From Angustibacter sp. Root456 (GTDB lineage Bacteria; Actinomycetota; Actinomycetes; Actinomycetales; Angustibacteraceae), in contig NZ_LMER01000015.1 of the NCBI RefSeq assembly GCF_001426435.1, positions 380,995 to 416,848 of the forward strand: DNA of 35,854 nucleotides, given 5' to 3'. Shown one piece after another: positions 6,389 through 14,965 of this stretch (positions are counted from its first letter, which is position 1; each line of letters starts with the position of its first letter). The notes beneath the pieces are model-generated. The model did no database searches and was not told the DNA's origin. It was given only the letters and a program-made list of their open reading frames with translations. A program made the translations under genes and the position numbers.

Positions 6389-8065
6389 TCAGTGCTTGCC
6401 GGGTGGCTTCGGCCGCACCGGCGGCTGGGCGGTCTCGTGCCCTGAGCCGGCGCCGCCGGACTCGCCCGTCGGCTCGGGGCCGGACGGCTGCGCGGGGGTG
6501 GGCGCGGGCTGCGCAGCGCCCTCGCCGGGCTTCGCTGGTTGCGACCCGTGCTGCGGCTGGGGCTGCGTGGCGGGCGTGCCGCCGCCCTGCTTGCCGCCCT
6601 GCTGGCCACCCTGCTGGCCGCTCTGCTTGCCGCCCTGCTTGCCGCCCTGCTTGCCGCCCTGCTGGCCACCCTGCTTGCCGCCCTGCTTGCCGCCCTGCTT
6701 GCCGCCCTGCTTGCCGCCCTGCTTGCCGCCCTGCTTGCCGCCGGTGCTCTGCCGCCCAGCCGCACCGTGCTCGCCGGCTGTGCTCGCCACGCCCTCTGCT
6801 GAGGACGACGGCCCTTCGCTGCGACCCGCCGCATCCCGGGCAGCGCTCGAGGCCTGTGTCGGCCGAGTCGTCACCGAGGTCGGTGACGGTCCCGAGACCG
6901 ACGACGCCGGCTGCGGCGTCGCGTGCACCGCCGGCCGCACGGCTGGCGTCGAGTGGGCCGGGCGGCTGGGCGCCGACGCCGGCACGGCGGGCACCGCGAC
7001 GCCCGTCGTGGCGACGACCGCGCTGACGCCCGCCGTCGTGACCGCCGCCTGGGCGGTGGCCCCGGTGAGGTCGACGATCCGCGCGCCGCCGTCGCCGAGC
7101 CAGCGCAGGAGCGGCGCGTTGACGAGGAAGGCGAGTGGACCCACCGCCCACAGCAGCCGCGGCAGCGCGATGCCGAGGAAGCTGCGCACCAGAGCGGGGT
7201 CGAAGTGCGTGCCAGCGCAGCGCGTCAGCTCGGCTCGGGCAGCGAGCACCGTGCGGGCCGCCTTGTAGGAGCGGGCCGCCGTCATGGTCTCGAAGGCATC
7301 GACCAGCGTGATCACGCGGCCGGCGAGCGAGATCTGCTCGCCGACCAGCCCCATCGGGTAGCCCGTGCCGTCGTACCGCTCGTGGTGCTGGATGATGCCG
7401 GGGTACCAGGGCCCCAGCCAGTCGGCGAGCGGGCGGGCCAGCCGTGCGCCCACTGCCGGGTGCGAGCGGACGACCTGCCACTCGGAGTCGTCCAGCGTGC
7501 CCGGCTTGTTGAGGATGCCGGCGCTGACCTCGAGCTTGCCGATGTCGTGGATCAGCGCCGCCCACCGCATCCGCGCGCAGTCGGGCTCGTCCAGGCCCAG
7601 CTCCTGGGTGAGCAGGTCGCAGAACAGTCGCACGCGCTCGCTGTGGCCCCGCGTCCGCTTGTCGTGGTGGCTGAGCGCGGTGACGAGGGCGAGCATCGTC
7701 ACGGCGGCCTCGTGGGCGCTGGTGTCGTCCCCGTCCAGGAAGTGGCGGATCTCCACCGCGCTCGTCGAGCGGCGCACGACGGCGAGCCGACTCGGCGCGC
7801 GGTCGGGGAACACCATGGTCATGCGCAGCAGCAGCGCCAAGGGTGTCAGGCGGATCGTGAGCCGCGACGCCAGCAGGCTCACGCCCACCGCGGTCGACAT
7901 GGCGAGCACGATGACCCAGAGGGGGTCGGCGTGCCCCGCGAGCGCAGCCCGCACCGCCCGAGCCGCCACCCACCCGACGCCTAACGGGATGCCGTACTGG
8001 ACGGCGCGCACGAGCGCCGACAGCACGGGCCGACGGCGCCAGACGCCGTCCTGCCTGCCAGCCAC
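6389..8065 (-). CDS. Membrane HD-GYP domain protein with Gly-Gly-Lys-Gln repeat tail
   Basis: A 558-residue protein. Two or three N-terminal hydrophobic segments (about 14-80, for example PLWVIVLAMSTAVGVSLLA) anchor it. An HD-GYP domain covers about residues 120-300: H141 in GHSERV, the metal-binding H173-D174 in LIHDIGK, H202, and HHERYDGTGYP (227-237). HD-GYP proteins typically hydrolyse cyclic di-GMP, and the catalytic residues here look intact. Another hydrophobic stretch follows (ALPRLLWAVGPLAFLVNAPLL). The C-terminal 230 residues are low-complexity Ala/Pro/Thr/Ser, then a run of GGKQ units (about 442-493), then a Pro/Gly tail ending KPPGKH. The GTG at 8065 is chosen because GAGGAG lies five bases upstream; a GTG at 8083 is the alternative. 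No GGDEF or EAL partner is nearby. Confidence 0.85.
   Translation of the reverse strand: MAGRQDGVWRRRPVLSALVRAVQYGIPLGVGWVAARAVRAALAGHADPLWVIVLAMSTAVGVSLLASRLTIRLTPLALLLRMTMVFPDRAPSRLAVVRRSTSAVEIRHFLDGDDTSAHEAAVTMLALVTALSHHDKRTRGHSERVRLFCDLLTQELGLDEPDCARMRWAALIHDIGKLEVSAGILNKPGTLDDSEWQVVRSHPAVGARLARPLADWLGPWYPGIIQHHERYDGTGYPMGLVGEQISLAGRVITLVDAFETMTAARSYKAARTVLAARAELTRCAGTHFDPALVRSFLGIALPRLLWAVGPLAFLVNAPLLRWLGDGGARIVDLTGATAQAAVTTAGVSAVVATTGVAVPAVPASAPSRPAHSTPAVRPAVHATPQPASSVSGPSPTSVTTRPTQASSAARDAAGRSEGPSSSAEGVASTAGEHGAAGRQSTGGKQGGKQGGKQGGKQGGKQGGKQGGQQGGKQGGKQGGKQSGQQGGQQGGKQGGGTPATQPQPQHGSQPAKPGEGAAQPAPTPAQPSGPEPTGESGGAGSGHETAQPPVRPKPPGKH
6587..6742. repeat. 13 tandem copies of a 12-bp coding repeat
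   Basis: Thirteen 12-bp units of the type CTGCTTGCCGCC run in phase with the HD-GYP gene and encode Gly-Gly-Lys-Gln. Ten units are identical. Three vary (CTGCTGGCCACC twice, CTGCTGGCCGCT once), giving GGQQ or SGQQ. Six identical units are consecutive (6671-6742). Slippage would change copy number without breaking the frame. Confidence 0.95.
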
Positions 8066-8194
8066 GAGCTCTCCTCGCCCCACGGGTGCCTCAACCGAGA
8101 GGAGCCAGCTGCTGGACTCCGTGTCACCCCCTCGACGGCACCGCAGGGCCGCTTGAGCGTCGGGCCCGGTGCCTCCACCGAACGGAGCAGCGCC

Positions 8195-8683
8195 TCAGGT
8201 GGCGGCGGGGCTGGCGGGGCTCCCGCCGTGGTGCTCGTCGTCGTCGGTGAGGTCGACCCGGCACCAGCGCTCGACGAGCCAGCCGACGACCCACAGCACC
8301 ACCGCGGTGAGCAGGCTCACGATCGCGCGCACGAGCACGGCACGTCGGGACGCGACGTCGGCGGTGGGCAACAGCGCCAGCACCTGGGCGGCGTACCAGC
8401 CGCCGAGCAGCGCGCCGGAGTACTGCGAGGCCTTGGCGAGCACCACCGTGCGCGCCGCCCGCAGCGGGTCGAGCGGGCGCTCACGGCGCCCCTTGGTCCA
8501 CTGCCGCACCGGCCAACCGAGCGCGAGGACGACGGCGGCGAGCACCAGCATCACGATCGCAGCGGTCCACGGCACCATCGGCAGCTCGCCGCCGTTGGTC
8601 ACCCACAGCCGCAGGCCGACCCAACCCACGACGGTGATCGCACCCGCCACGGCGAGCAGGCGCAGGGTGGGGGTGGGCCTCAT
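8195..8683 (-). CDS. DUF3180 membrane protein
   Basis: A 162-residue integral membrane protein with four predicted helices: LLAVAGAITVVGWVGLRLWV, then WTAAIVMLVLAAVVLALGW, then a segment with SGALLGGWYAAQVLALL, and finally IVSLLTAVVLWVVGWLVE. The loop carries QWTKGRRERPLDPLRAARTV and AKASQYSGALLGGWYAA, which are typical of the DUF3180 family. Members usually sit directly after folK in actinobacteria. The C-terminus is acidic and His-rich (DLTDDDEHHGG). The ATG at 8683 overlaps the folK stop (ATGA at 8680-8683), so it is translationally coupled to the folate operon. The function is unknown. The frame is open upstream to 8809, but that part lies antisense-frame to folK and is not used. Confidence 0.87.
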   Translation of the reverse strand: MRPTPTLRLLAVAGAITVVGWVGLRLWVTNGGELPMVPWTAAIVMLVLAAVVLALGWPVRQWTKGRRERPLDPLRAARTVVLAKASQYSGALLGGWYAAQVLALLPTADVASRRAVLVRAIVSLLTAVVLWVVGWLVERWCRVDLTDDDEHHGGSPASPAAT

Positions 8684-9237
8684 CGCAGCGGCCCGACGTC
8701 GGCTGGTTCGAGATCGGCTCGGTCGGGCGCGGCCTCGGCGAGCTCGCGCACCAGGCGGACGGCGCCCCCCGGCGTCCGCAGCAGGGCGTCGGGCTGCACC
8801 TGCGACCACGGCACGAGGACGAACGCGCGCTCGTGCGCGCGGGGGTGGGGCAGCGTCAGGCGCGGGTCGTCGCTGACCACCTCGGTGCCGGTCTGGACGA
8901 CGCCGTAGCTGATGAGGTCGAGGTCGAGCGTGCGTGGGCCCCAGCGCTCCAGGCGCACGCGCCCGAACTGCGCCTCGACGCGGTTCAGCACCGCGAGCAG
9001 CTCATCGGGCGCCAGCCCGGTGCGCACGAGGGCCACGGCGTTGAGGTAGTCGGGCTGGTCGCTGCCGCCCACCGGCCGGGTCGTCGCCACGGGCGACACC
9101 GCGTCGACGGCCACACCGTCGACGACGTCCAGCGCGTCGAGCGCGCCGCGCAGGGCCGCCTCGCGCTCGCCGAGGTTGGCGCCGAGCGCCACCACCGCCA
9201 CCGTGGCGGGTGCGTCGGCGGGGATCACGCGCGCCAC
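8680..9237 (-). CDS. folK: 2-amino-4-hydroxy-6-hydroxymethyldihydropteridine pyrophosphokinase
   Basis: A 185-residue HPPK. It transfers pyrophosphate from ATP to 6-hydroxymethyl-7,8-dihydropterin, making the substrate for FolP. Family motifs are visible: ALGANLGEREAALRGAL near the N-terminus, the acidic metal-binding block RWGPRTLDLDLISYG in the middle, and LPHPRAHERAFVLVPW towards the end. The N-terminal extension before VAVVALGAN is short. The GTG at 9237 overlaps the end of folB by 13 bases. The downstream stop overlaps the start of DUF3180. It is the fourth enzyme of the folE-folP-folB-folK operon. Confidence 0.95.
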   Translation of the reverse strand: MARVIPADAPATVAVVALGANLGEREAALRGALDALDVVDGVAVDAVSPVATTRPVGGSDQPDYLNAVALVRTGLAPDELLAVLNRVEAQFGRVRLERWGPRTLDLDLISYGVVQTGTEVVSDDPRLTLPHPRAHERAFVLVPWSQVQPDALLRTPGGAVRLVRELAEAAPDRADLEPADVGPLR

Positions 9238-9620
9238 CGGCGGATCCGCACCTGCACGTCGTCGAACGGCACCTCCACCGGCGCCTGCGGCTTGTGCACC
9301 GTGACGTCGGCTGCCACCACGGGCTCGGGCGCGAGCGCGACGGCGGCGATGCGCTCGGCGAGCGTCTCGACCAGCTGCACCGGCTCGCCGCGCACGACGT
9401 CGACCACCTGCTCGGCGAGCACGCCGTAGTGCACGGTGGCGGTGAGGTCGTCAGCGGCTGCGGCCGCGCGGGTGTCGAGGTGCAGCACGACGTCGACGAC
9501 GAAGGTCTGGCCGAGCTGCTGCTCGTGCTCCAGCACGCCGTGGCGCCCGCGGGCGCGCAGCCCGACGAGGGCGATCTGGTCGAGCGGTCGCCCGTCGGCG
9601 TCCAGCACGGGCGAGGTCAC
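9225..9620 (-). CDS. folB: Dihydroneopterin aldolase
   Basis: A 131-residue dihydroneopterin aldolase, which cleaves 7,8-dihydroneopterin to 6-hydroxymethyl-7,8-dihydropterin and glycolaldehyde. The family start IALVGLRARGRHGVLEHEQ is present with its conserved glutamate, followed by LGQTFVVDVVLHLDT, VHYGVLAEQV and ETLAERIAAVAL. The closing lysine region is VHKPQAPVEVPFDDVQVRIRR. The length is normal for the family. The GTG at 9620 overlaps the folP stop by four bases, and the 3-prime end overlaps folK, so all four folate genes appear translationally coupled. The pathway order in the DNA (E, P, B, K) is the common actinobacterial one. Confidence 0.95.
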   Translation of the reverse strand: MTSPVLDADGRPLDQIALVGLRARGRHGVLEHEQQLGQTFVVDVVLHLDTRAAAAADDLTATVHYGVLAEQVVDVVRGEPVQLVETLAERIAAVALAPEPVVAADVTVHKPQAPVEVPFDDVQVRIRRWRA

Positions 9621-10522
9621 GAGGCGCTACCGCCCGGCCCGAGCGGCTCGGCGGCCGCCCGGCTCGCCGCGACGACGCGCACGGCGTCGGCGCTGGGCCG
9701 CACCTCGTGCACGCGCACGCACCACGCTCCCGCCTGTGCGGCCAGCACGGTGGTGGCGACGGTGGCGGCCTCGCGCTCCTCCACCGGCCGAGGCGATCCG
9801 TCGGCGCCTGCCAGCAACGAGCCCAGGAACCGCTTGCGCGAGGCACCGACCAGCAGCGGCCGGCCGAGCGCGTGCAGCTCGTCGAGCCGGCCGAGCAGCG
9901 CCCAGTTGTGGTCAGCGTCCTTGGCAAAGCCCAGGCCGGGGTCGAGCACCAGCTGCTCGACGTCGACCCCCGCGGCCACCAGTGCGTCGACGCGCCCGCG
10001 CAGCTCGGTGACCACGTCGGTGACGACGTCGTCGTAGTGGGCCAGGGCGTTCATGGTCTGCGACGGTCCGCGCCAGTGCATCACGACGAACGGCGCGCGG
10101 GAGGCGGCGGCCACGTCGGCCATGCCGGCGTCGGCGAGCCCGCCGCTGACGTCGTTCAGCACCACCGCTCCGGCGCCCAGCGCCGCCTCGGCCACGCCCG
10201 CGCGCATGGTGTCGATGCTCACGCTCACACCCTCGGCCGCCAGCGCCCGCACCACGGGCAGCACCCGGCGCAGCTCCTCCTCGGCCGACGGCCGCTGCGC
10301 CCCGGGCCGGGTCGACTCGCCGCCCACGTCCACGACGTCCGCGCCGTCAGCGACCAGCTCCAGCCCGTGGCGCACGGCGGCGTCGGGATCGAGCCAGCGG
10401 CCGCCGTCGCTGAAGGAGTCGGGCGTCACGTTGACCACGCCCATGACGAGGCACCGCTCGGTGGCGGTCCGTTCCAGGGACGCAGGCAGGCCGAGCACCC
10501 GTGTCGACACCGTCGCCATCAC
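9617..10522 (-). CDS. folP: Dihydropteroate synthase
   Basis: A 301-residue dihydropteroate synthase, which condenses the FolK product with p-aminobenzoate and is the sulfonamide target. The TIM-barrel signatures are complete: MGVVNVTPDSFSDGG, VDVGGESTRPGA, SIDTMRAGVAEAAL, LNDVSGG, LVLDPGLGFAKDADHNW, LVGASRKRFLG and a terminal RVHEVRPSADAVRV. Two start codons are adjacent, GTG at 10522 and ATG at 10519; either gives the same protein within one residue. The start lies one base after the folE stop (10524), and the stop overlaps folB. No substitution obviously linked to drug resistance can be judged by eye. Confidence 0.96.
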   Translation of the reverse strand: MMATVSTRVLGLPASLERTATERCLVMGVVNVTPDSFSDGGRWLDPDAAVRHGLELVADGADVVDVGGESTRPGAQRPSAEEELRRVLPVVRALAAEGVSVSIDTMRAGVAEAALGAGAVVLNDVSGGLADAGMADVAAASRAPFVVMHWRGPSQTMNALAHYDDVVTDVVTELRGRVDALVAAGVDVEQLVLDPGLGFAKDADHNWALLGRLDELHALGRPLLVGASRKRFLGSLLAGADGSPRPVEEREAATVATTVLAAQAGAWCVRVHEVRPSADAVRVVAASRAAAEPLGPGGSAS

Positions 10523-10523
10523 G

Positions 10524-11090
10524 TCAGCTCCGGCCGCGCAGCAGGCTCATCGCCTCGGCGCGCGTGGCGGCGTCCCGCAGCTGCCCGCGCACCGCGCTGG
10601 TGATCGTGGTCGTGCCCGGACGCCGCACGCCGCGCATCGCCATGCACAGGTGCTCGGCCTCGATGACGACGAGGACGCCGCGCGGCGACAGGTGCTCGAC
10701 CAGCGCGTCAGCGATGTCGCTGGTCATCCGCTCCTGGATCTGGGGGCGCCGGGCGTAGACGTCGACCAGCCGCGCCAGCTTCGACAGCCCGGTGACCCGG
10801 CCGTCGGGGTTGGGGATGTAGCCGACGTGCGCGACGCCGTGGAACGGCAGCAGGTGGTGCTCGCACATCGAGTACATGTCGATGTCGCGCACCATGACGA
10901 GCTCGTCGTGACCGATCTCGAACGTCGTCGTGAGCACGTCGGCGGGCGACTGGCCGATGCCGGCGTAGATCTCGGTGAACGAGCGCGCGACCCGCTCGGG
11001 GGTGCCGCGCAGGCCGTCGCGCTCAGGGTCCTCACCGATCGCGAGCAGCAGCTCGCGCACGGCGGCAGCAGCCCGCTCCTGGTCGACCAC
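10524..11090 (-). CDS. folE: GTP cyclohydrolase I
   Basis: A 188-residue type I GTP cyclohydrolase, the first step of folate synthesis (GTP to dihydroneopterin triphosphate). Zinc ligands are visible as C76 and H79 in [11 protein letters not shown] and the cysteine of LCMAMRGV. The substrate-binding block [20 protein letters not shown] is intact. Typical family elements [13 protein letters not shown] and [15 protein letters not shown] precede it. The frame is open upstream into ftsH. The GTG at 11090 is preferred because GGAG lies five bases before it; a GTG at 11096 lacks that spacing. The start lies 14 bases after the ftsH stop, so folE is probably cotranscribed with ftsH. Downstream folP follows by one base. 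Confidence 0.95.
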   Translation of the reverse strand: MVDQERAAAAVRELLLAIGEDPERDGLRGTPERVARSFTEIYAGIGQSPADVLTTTFEIGHDELVMVRDIDMYSMCEHHLLPFHGVAHVGYIPNPDGRVTGLSKLARLVDVYARRPQIQERMTSDIADALVEHLSPRGVLVVIEAEHLCMAMRGVRRPGTTTITSAVRGQLRDAATRAEAMSLLRGRS

Positions 11091-11104
11091 GACCACTCCG
11101 CCGG

Positions 11105-13147
11105 TCAGGCGCCGGGGTCGACGGTGCCGCCTTCGGGCACCTCGACGACGGCAGCCGGCGGCCGCTCGCGCTCGTCCTGGGGGGCGTGGCCGTTGCTGGC
11201 TGCACGCTCTGCGGGCGTCTTCACGGGAGGCAGGTCGCTGATCGGGCGCCGCTCGCTCGACAGCCACACCGGCCGCTCGGGCGCCTTGCGGACGTTCTGG
11301 AAGATCTCGAGCAGCTCGGGGCCACCGAGGGTCTCCTTGTCGAACAGCTGCAGGACGAGCTCGTCGAGCACGTCGCGGTTGTCGACCAGCACCTGCCAGG
11401 CCTCGTCGTGCGCGGCCTCGATCAGCCGGCGCACCTCCTCGTCGACGATGCCCGCGACCTCCTCGGAGTAGTCGCGGCCGTGGCCCATGTCGCGGCCCAT
11501 GAAGACCTCGCCGCTCTCGTTGCCCAGCTTGATGGCGCCGATGCGCTCGCTCATGCCGAACTGCGTGACCATGCGACGAGCCAGGCCGGTGGCCTTCTCG
11601 ATGTCGTTCGAGGCACCGGTGGTGGGGTCGTGGAAGACGAGCTCCTCGGCGACGCGGCCACCCAGGGCGTACGCCAGCTGGTCGAGCAGCTCGTTGCGCG
11701 TCGTGGAGTACTTGTCGTCGACCGGGAGCACCATCGTGTAGCCCAGCGCCCGGCCGCGCGGCAGGATCGTGATCTTGGTGACCGGGTCGGTGTTGTTCAG
11801 CGCCGCCGCCACCAGCGCGTGACCACCCTCGTGGTACGCGGTGATCTTCTTCTCCTTCTCGTTCATCACCCGGCTGCGCTTCTGCGGACCGGCGACCACG
11901 CGGTCGATCGCCTCGTCGAGCGCGGCGTCGTCGATGAACTTGGCGTTGCTGCGGGCCGTGAGCAGCGCGGCCTCGTTGAGCACGTTGGCGAGGTCGGCGC
12001 CGGTGAAGCCGGGGGTGCGACGGGCGATGACCTCCAGGTCGACGTTCGGGCCCATCGGCTTGCCCTTGGAGTGCACCTTCAGGATGTGCTCGCGGCCGGC
12101 CTTGTCGGGGGCGTCGACCGAGACCTGCCGGTCGAAGCGGCCCGGGCGCAGCAGCGCCGGGTCGAGGATGTCGGGGCGGTTGGTGGCCGCGATGAGGATG
12201 ACGTTGGTCTTGACGTCGAAGCCGTCCATCTCGACGAGCAGCTGGTTGAGCGTCTGCTCGCGCTCGTCGTGACCGCCACCCATGCCGGCGCCGCGGTGGC
12301 GGCCGACGGCGTCGATCTCGTCGACGAAGATGATCGCGGGCGCGTTGGCCTTGGCCTGCTCGAACAGGTCGCGCACGCGGCTGGCGCCGACACCGACGAA
12401 CATCTCGACGAAGTCCGAGCCGGAGATGCTGAAGAAGGGGACGCCGGCCTCGCCGGCCACCGCACGGGCCAGCAGGGTCTTGCCGGTGCCGGGCTGGCCG
12501 TAGAGCAGGACGCCCTTGGGGATCTTGGCGCCGACGGCCTGGAACTTGGCCGGCTCGGCCAGGAACTCCTTGATCTCCTGCAGCTCCTCGACGGCCTCGT
12601 CGACGCCCGCGACGTCGGCGAAGGTGACCTTGGGGGCTTCCTTGCTCACCATCTTGGCCCGCGACTTGCCGAAGCTCATGACGCGGTTACCGCCGCCCTG
12701 GGCCTGGCTCATGAGGAACCAGAACAGGCCGAGGATGATCAGGATCGGCAGCACCGACACCAGCAGCGACGAGACCCAGCTCGGCTGCGGGTTGTTGTCG
12801 TTGAAGCCGCCGGGCAGCTTGCCGGAGTCGGCGGCGGCGTTGACCACCGAGACGACCTGGTCGCCGCGCGGGGTGATGTAGAACGCCTGGACGTGCGTGG
12901 CGTTCTTGACGCCGTCACCGGTGAACGACTCGCCCTTGCGCAGCGTGAGGTCGATGCGCTGGTCGCCGTCGACGAGCTTGACCTTGTCGACCTTGCCCTG
13001 CTCGATGAGCTGCAGCGCCGAGCTGGTGTCGATGCGCTGGAAGGACTCACCGATCGAGCCCAGCCGCAGCACGGACAGTCCGATGAGCACGATGAGCACG
13101 ACCCAGATGAACGGGCCCCGAAGGATGCGCTTGAAATCCATGGTCAC
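11105..13147 (-). CDS. ftsH: ATP-dependent zinc metalloprotease FtsH
   Basis: A 680-residue membrane AAA+ protease that degrades misfolded and regulatory membrane proteins. Helix one ([17 protein letters not shown]) and helix two ([20 protein letters not shown]) flank an extracytoplasmic domain. The AAA domain has Walker A GQPGTGKT (217-224), Walker [13 protein letters not shown], and second-region-of-homology residues in [15 protein letters not shown]. The protease zinc motif is HEGGH (in [10 protein letters not shown]). The C-terminal tail after about residue 630 is Pro/Glu-rich and disordered. The GTG at 13147 and ATG at 13141 are both possible starts, neither with a strong ribosome site. 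Position between tilS-hpt and folE is the conserved actinobacterial arrangement. Confidence 0.96.
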   Translation of the reverse strand: MTMDFKRILRGPFIWVVLIVLIGLSVLRLGSIGESFQRIDTSSALQLIEQGKVDKVKLVDGDQRIDLTLRKGESFTGDGVKNATHVQAFYITPRGDQVVSVVNAAADSGKLPGGFNDNNPQPSWVSSLLVSVLPILIILGLFWFLMSQAQGGGNRVMSFGKSRAKMVSKEAPKVTFADVAGVDEAVEELQEIKEFLAEPAKFQAVGAKIPKGVLLYGQPGTGKTLLARAVAGEAGVPFFSISGSDFVEMFVGVGASRVRDLFEQAKANAPAIIFVDEIDAVGRHRGAGMGGGHDEREQTLNQLLVEMDGFDVKTNVILIAATNRPDILDPALLRPGRFDRQVSVDAPDKAGREHILKVHSKGKPMGPNVDLEVIARRTPGFTGADLANVLNEAALLTARSNAKFIDDAALDEAIDRVVAGPQKRSRVMNEKEKKITAYHEGGHALVAAALNNTDPVTKITILPRGRALGYTMVLPVDDKYSTTRNELLDQLAYALGGRVAEELVFHDPTTGASNDIEKATGLARRMVTQFGMSERIGAIKLGNESGEVFMGRDMGHGRDYSEEVAGIVDEEVRRLIEAAHDEAWQVLVDNRDVLDELVLQLFDKETLGGPELLEIFQNVRKAPERPVWLSSERRPISDLPPVKTPAERAASNGHAPQDERERPPAAVVEVPEGGTVDPGA

Positions 13148-13226
13148 GGGGCTCGCGGCGCCCCATCCTCCTGCTCGGTCGACGCCTCCTGGCGTGCTGG
13201 TGTGTGCTGCTGGTGTGCTGGCTCAC

Positions 13227-13250
13227 GTGACGGTCACGCCGTGACGGTCA
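13227..13250. promoter_or_regulatory. Tandem GTGACGGTCA elements upstream of ftsH
   Basis: GTGACGGTCA occurs at 13227-13236 and again at 13241-13250. The first copy extends to the palindrome GTGAC-G-GTCAC. The pair is 80-105 bases upstream of the ftsH start, within the 177-base gap after the hpt end. It could be an operator for a dimeric regulator; I cannot name the regulator. Confidence 0.4.
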
Positions 13251-13324
13251 GGCAGTGAGACGGTACACCGGCACAACGTCCGGCTGCCCCCGCGTGTTCC
13301 GGTCAGACGTTGTTCAGGTCCTGG

Positions 13325-13876
13325 TCAGGAGTAGACGTGGGGGGCGAGCGTGCCGACGCAGCGCAGGTTGCGGTAGCGCTGGTCGTAGTCGAGGCCGTAG
13401 CCGACAACGAACTCCGGGGCGATGTCGAACCCGACGTACTTGACGTCGACCTCCACCTTCGCCGCCTCGGGCTTGCGCAGCAGCGTGCAGATCTCGACGG
13501 ACTCCGGCTTGCGCGAGCGTAGGTTCGACACCAGCCACGACAGGGTCAGGCCGGAGTCGACGATGTCCTCGACGATGAGCACGTTGCGGCCGGTGATGTC
13601 GCCGTCGAGGTCCTTGAGGATGCGCACGACGCCGGACGACCGGGTGCCCGAGCCGTACGACGACACCGCCATCCAGTCCATCTCCGCCGGGTGGTGCAGC
13701 GCGCGGGCGAGGTCGGCCATCACCATGACGGCCCCCTTGAGCACCCCCACCAGCAGCAGGTCACGACCGGCGTAGTCGGCGTCGATCTGCTCGGCCAGCT
13801 CGGCCAGCCGAGCGAGGATGCGCTCCTCCGGGATCAGCACTTGGGCCAGGTCGTCCGCCATGTCGGTGTGGTCCAC
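13325..13876 (-). other. hpt: Hpt segment and possible internal start within tilS-hpt
   Basis: Homology to stand-alone actinobacterial Hpt (which start like MDxADMGxDL) places the natural start at a GTG at 13876 or an ATG at 13861. Either would give a normal 178-183-residue enzyme. A weak purine-rich GGCAGG lies nine bases before the GTG. The segment may be translated separately, as part of the fusion, or both. Confidence 0.6.
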
Positions 13877-14845
13877 GAGGAGCAGCCTGCCACATCGGCG
13901 CAGGGCCCGGACGCCGCCCGGCAGCGCCACCGGCCCCTGCCCCTTCCAGCGCGTAAGGAGCGCGTCGACCGCCTCCACGTGACGTGCCGAGAGCCGGCCG
14001 GGCGGGCAGCCGGCGCGGGCGGCCAGCAGCCGCAGCACCCGGCGCCGCACGGCGGGTGCGAGGGCGGCGAGCTGCGCGACATCGACGCCCGGGGCGCGGC
14101 TGCGGGCGTCCAGGCGCTGCAGGTGGTCGGCGGCGAGCGCGTCCAGGGCGTCGGCGTCGTCGCGAGCCAGGGCAGCCGTGCGGGCCAGGGCCGCGGTGAC
14201 ACCGGGGCCGAGCGTCTGCTCGAGCTGGGGCAGCAGGCGGCGTGCGCGCACGCGCAGGTAGCGCTCGTCGGCGTTGTGGGGGTCGTCCCAGGGGGTGAGG
14301 TCGAGCGCCTCGCACGCCTGGCGGGTCGTCGTCCGGGCGACGTCGAGCAGCGGGCGGCGCAAGGGGCCGCGGCGCTCGGCCATGCCCGCCAGCGAACGGG
14401 TGCCCGAACCGCGCACGAGTCCCAGCAGGACGGTCTCGGCCTGGTCGTCGCGGGTGTGGCCGAGCAGCACGACGTCGGCGCCCTGGCGCGCGGCAGCCTG
14501 CTCGAGCGCGGCGTACCGGGCGGTCCGCGCGGCCGCCTCGGGGCCGGTGCCGTCGTCCGGGACGACGACCCGCACCACCTCGACCGGGTCGAGTCCCAAC
14601 TCGCGGCAGGTGCGCGCGGCCCGCTCGGCCAGCGCGGCGGAGCCGGGCTGCAGGCCGTGGTCGACGACGACGGCCCCGACCGTGAGCCCGGCACGCGGCG
14701 CCACGAAGGCCGTGGCCGCGGCCAGCGCGAGCGAGTCGGCGCCGCCGCTCACCGCCACGAGCACGTGGCGGCCGGCCGGGACGTCGGCGAGCGCCGTCCG
14801 GACGGCGACGCGCACCGCCGCCACGGCGGGGTCCGGACCGGTCAC
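13325..14845 (-). CDS. tilS-hpt: Fused tRNA(Ile)-lysidine synthetase / hypoxanthine phosphoribosyltransferase
   Basis: One uninterrupted 506-codon frame holds two enzymes. Residues 1-323 are TilS, which modifies the wobble cytidine of the AUA-reading tRNA to lysidine. The ATP PP-loop is [13 protein letters not shown]. Further motifs are [24 protein letters not shown] and the TilS block [19 protein letters not shown]. Residues 324-506 are Hpt, which salvages hypoxanthine and guanine. Its motifs include [16 protein letters not shown], the PRPP loop [14 protein letters not shown], and [20 protein letters not shown]. No stop separates them; TilS ends [11 protein letters not shown] and Hpt begins at [10 protein letters not shown]. 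In most relatives these are two adjacent genes. TilS-HprT fusions are known in some other bacteria. The frame starts at the GTG at 14845. Confidence 0.9.
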   Translation of the reverse strand: MTGPDPAVAAVRVAVRTALADVPAGRHVLVAVSGGADSLALAAATAFVAPRAGLTVGAVVVDHGLQPGSAALAERAARTCRELGLDPVEVVRVVVPDDGTGPEAAARTARYAALEQAAARQGADVVLLGHTRDDQAETVLLGLVRGSGTRSLAGMAERRGPLRRPLLDVARTTTRQACEALDLTPWDDPHNADERYLRVRARRLLPQLEQTLGPGVTAALARTAALARDDADALDALAADHLQRLDARSRAPGVDVAQLAALAPAVRRRVLRLLAARAGCPPGRLSARHVEAVDALLTRWKGQGPVALPGGVRALRRCGRLLLVDHTDMADDLAQVLIPEERILARLAELAEQIDADYAGRDLLLVGVLKGAVMVMADLARALHHPAEMDWMAVSSYGSGTRSSGVVRILKDLDGDITGRNVLIVEDIVDSGLTLSWLVSNLRSRKPESVEICTLLRKPEAAKVEVDVKYVGFDIAPEFVVGYGLDYDQRYRNLRCVGTLAPHVYS

Positions 14846-14851
14846 GCACTC

Positions 14852-14857
14852 AGCCTA
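14852..14857 (-). promoter_or_regulatory. Candidate -10 box for leaderless tilS-hpt
   Basis: On the minus strand TAGGCT is followed by six bases and then the GTG start codon at 14845. This is the layout of actinobacterial leaderless promoters. No clear -35 hexamer is seen. Upstream lie three GGGTGCC-type elements. Confidence 0.45.
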
Positions 14858-14868
14858 GGTGTGGCGCG

Positions 14869-14940
14869 GGGGCACCCTGCTGCATTCGCGCGTGACGACT
14901 GGGTGCCCCAGCTGCCATAGGTTGGCGACGGGGTGCCACC
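14869..14940. repeat. Three GGGTGCC-type elements about 31 bp apart
   Basis: GGGGCACCC at 14869-14877 and GGGTGCCCC at 14901-14909 form a perfect 9-bp inverted repeat. A third related copy, GGGGTGCCACC, is at 14930-14940. Centres are about 30-32 bp apart, close to three helical turns. The block lies just upstream of tilS-hpt and after the metalloprotease gene, so an operator array is possible. Confidence 0.4.
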
Positions 14941-14965
14941 GCGCCAAACAGCGGGAGAGGTCGGG

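Noticed and set aside
6587-6742. CRISPR-like array
   Set aside because: Units are 12 bp with no spacers, and they are in frame within a protein gene, so this is a coding tandem repeat.
13227-13250. MtrA site above ftsH
   Set aside because: GTCAC occurs there but the copies are 14 bases apart rather than 9 and are better described as palindrome-like GTGACGGTCA pairs.
11186-13258. Plus-strand open frame of 690 codons antisense to ftsH
   Set aside because: It is the codon-complement shadow of ftsH, with repetitive Asp/Val/Leu/Gly content and no domain.
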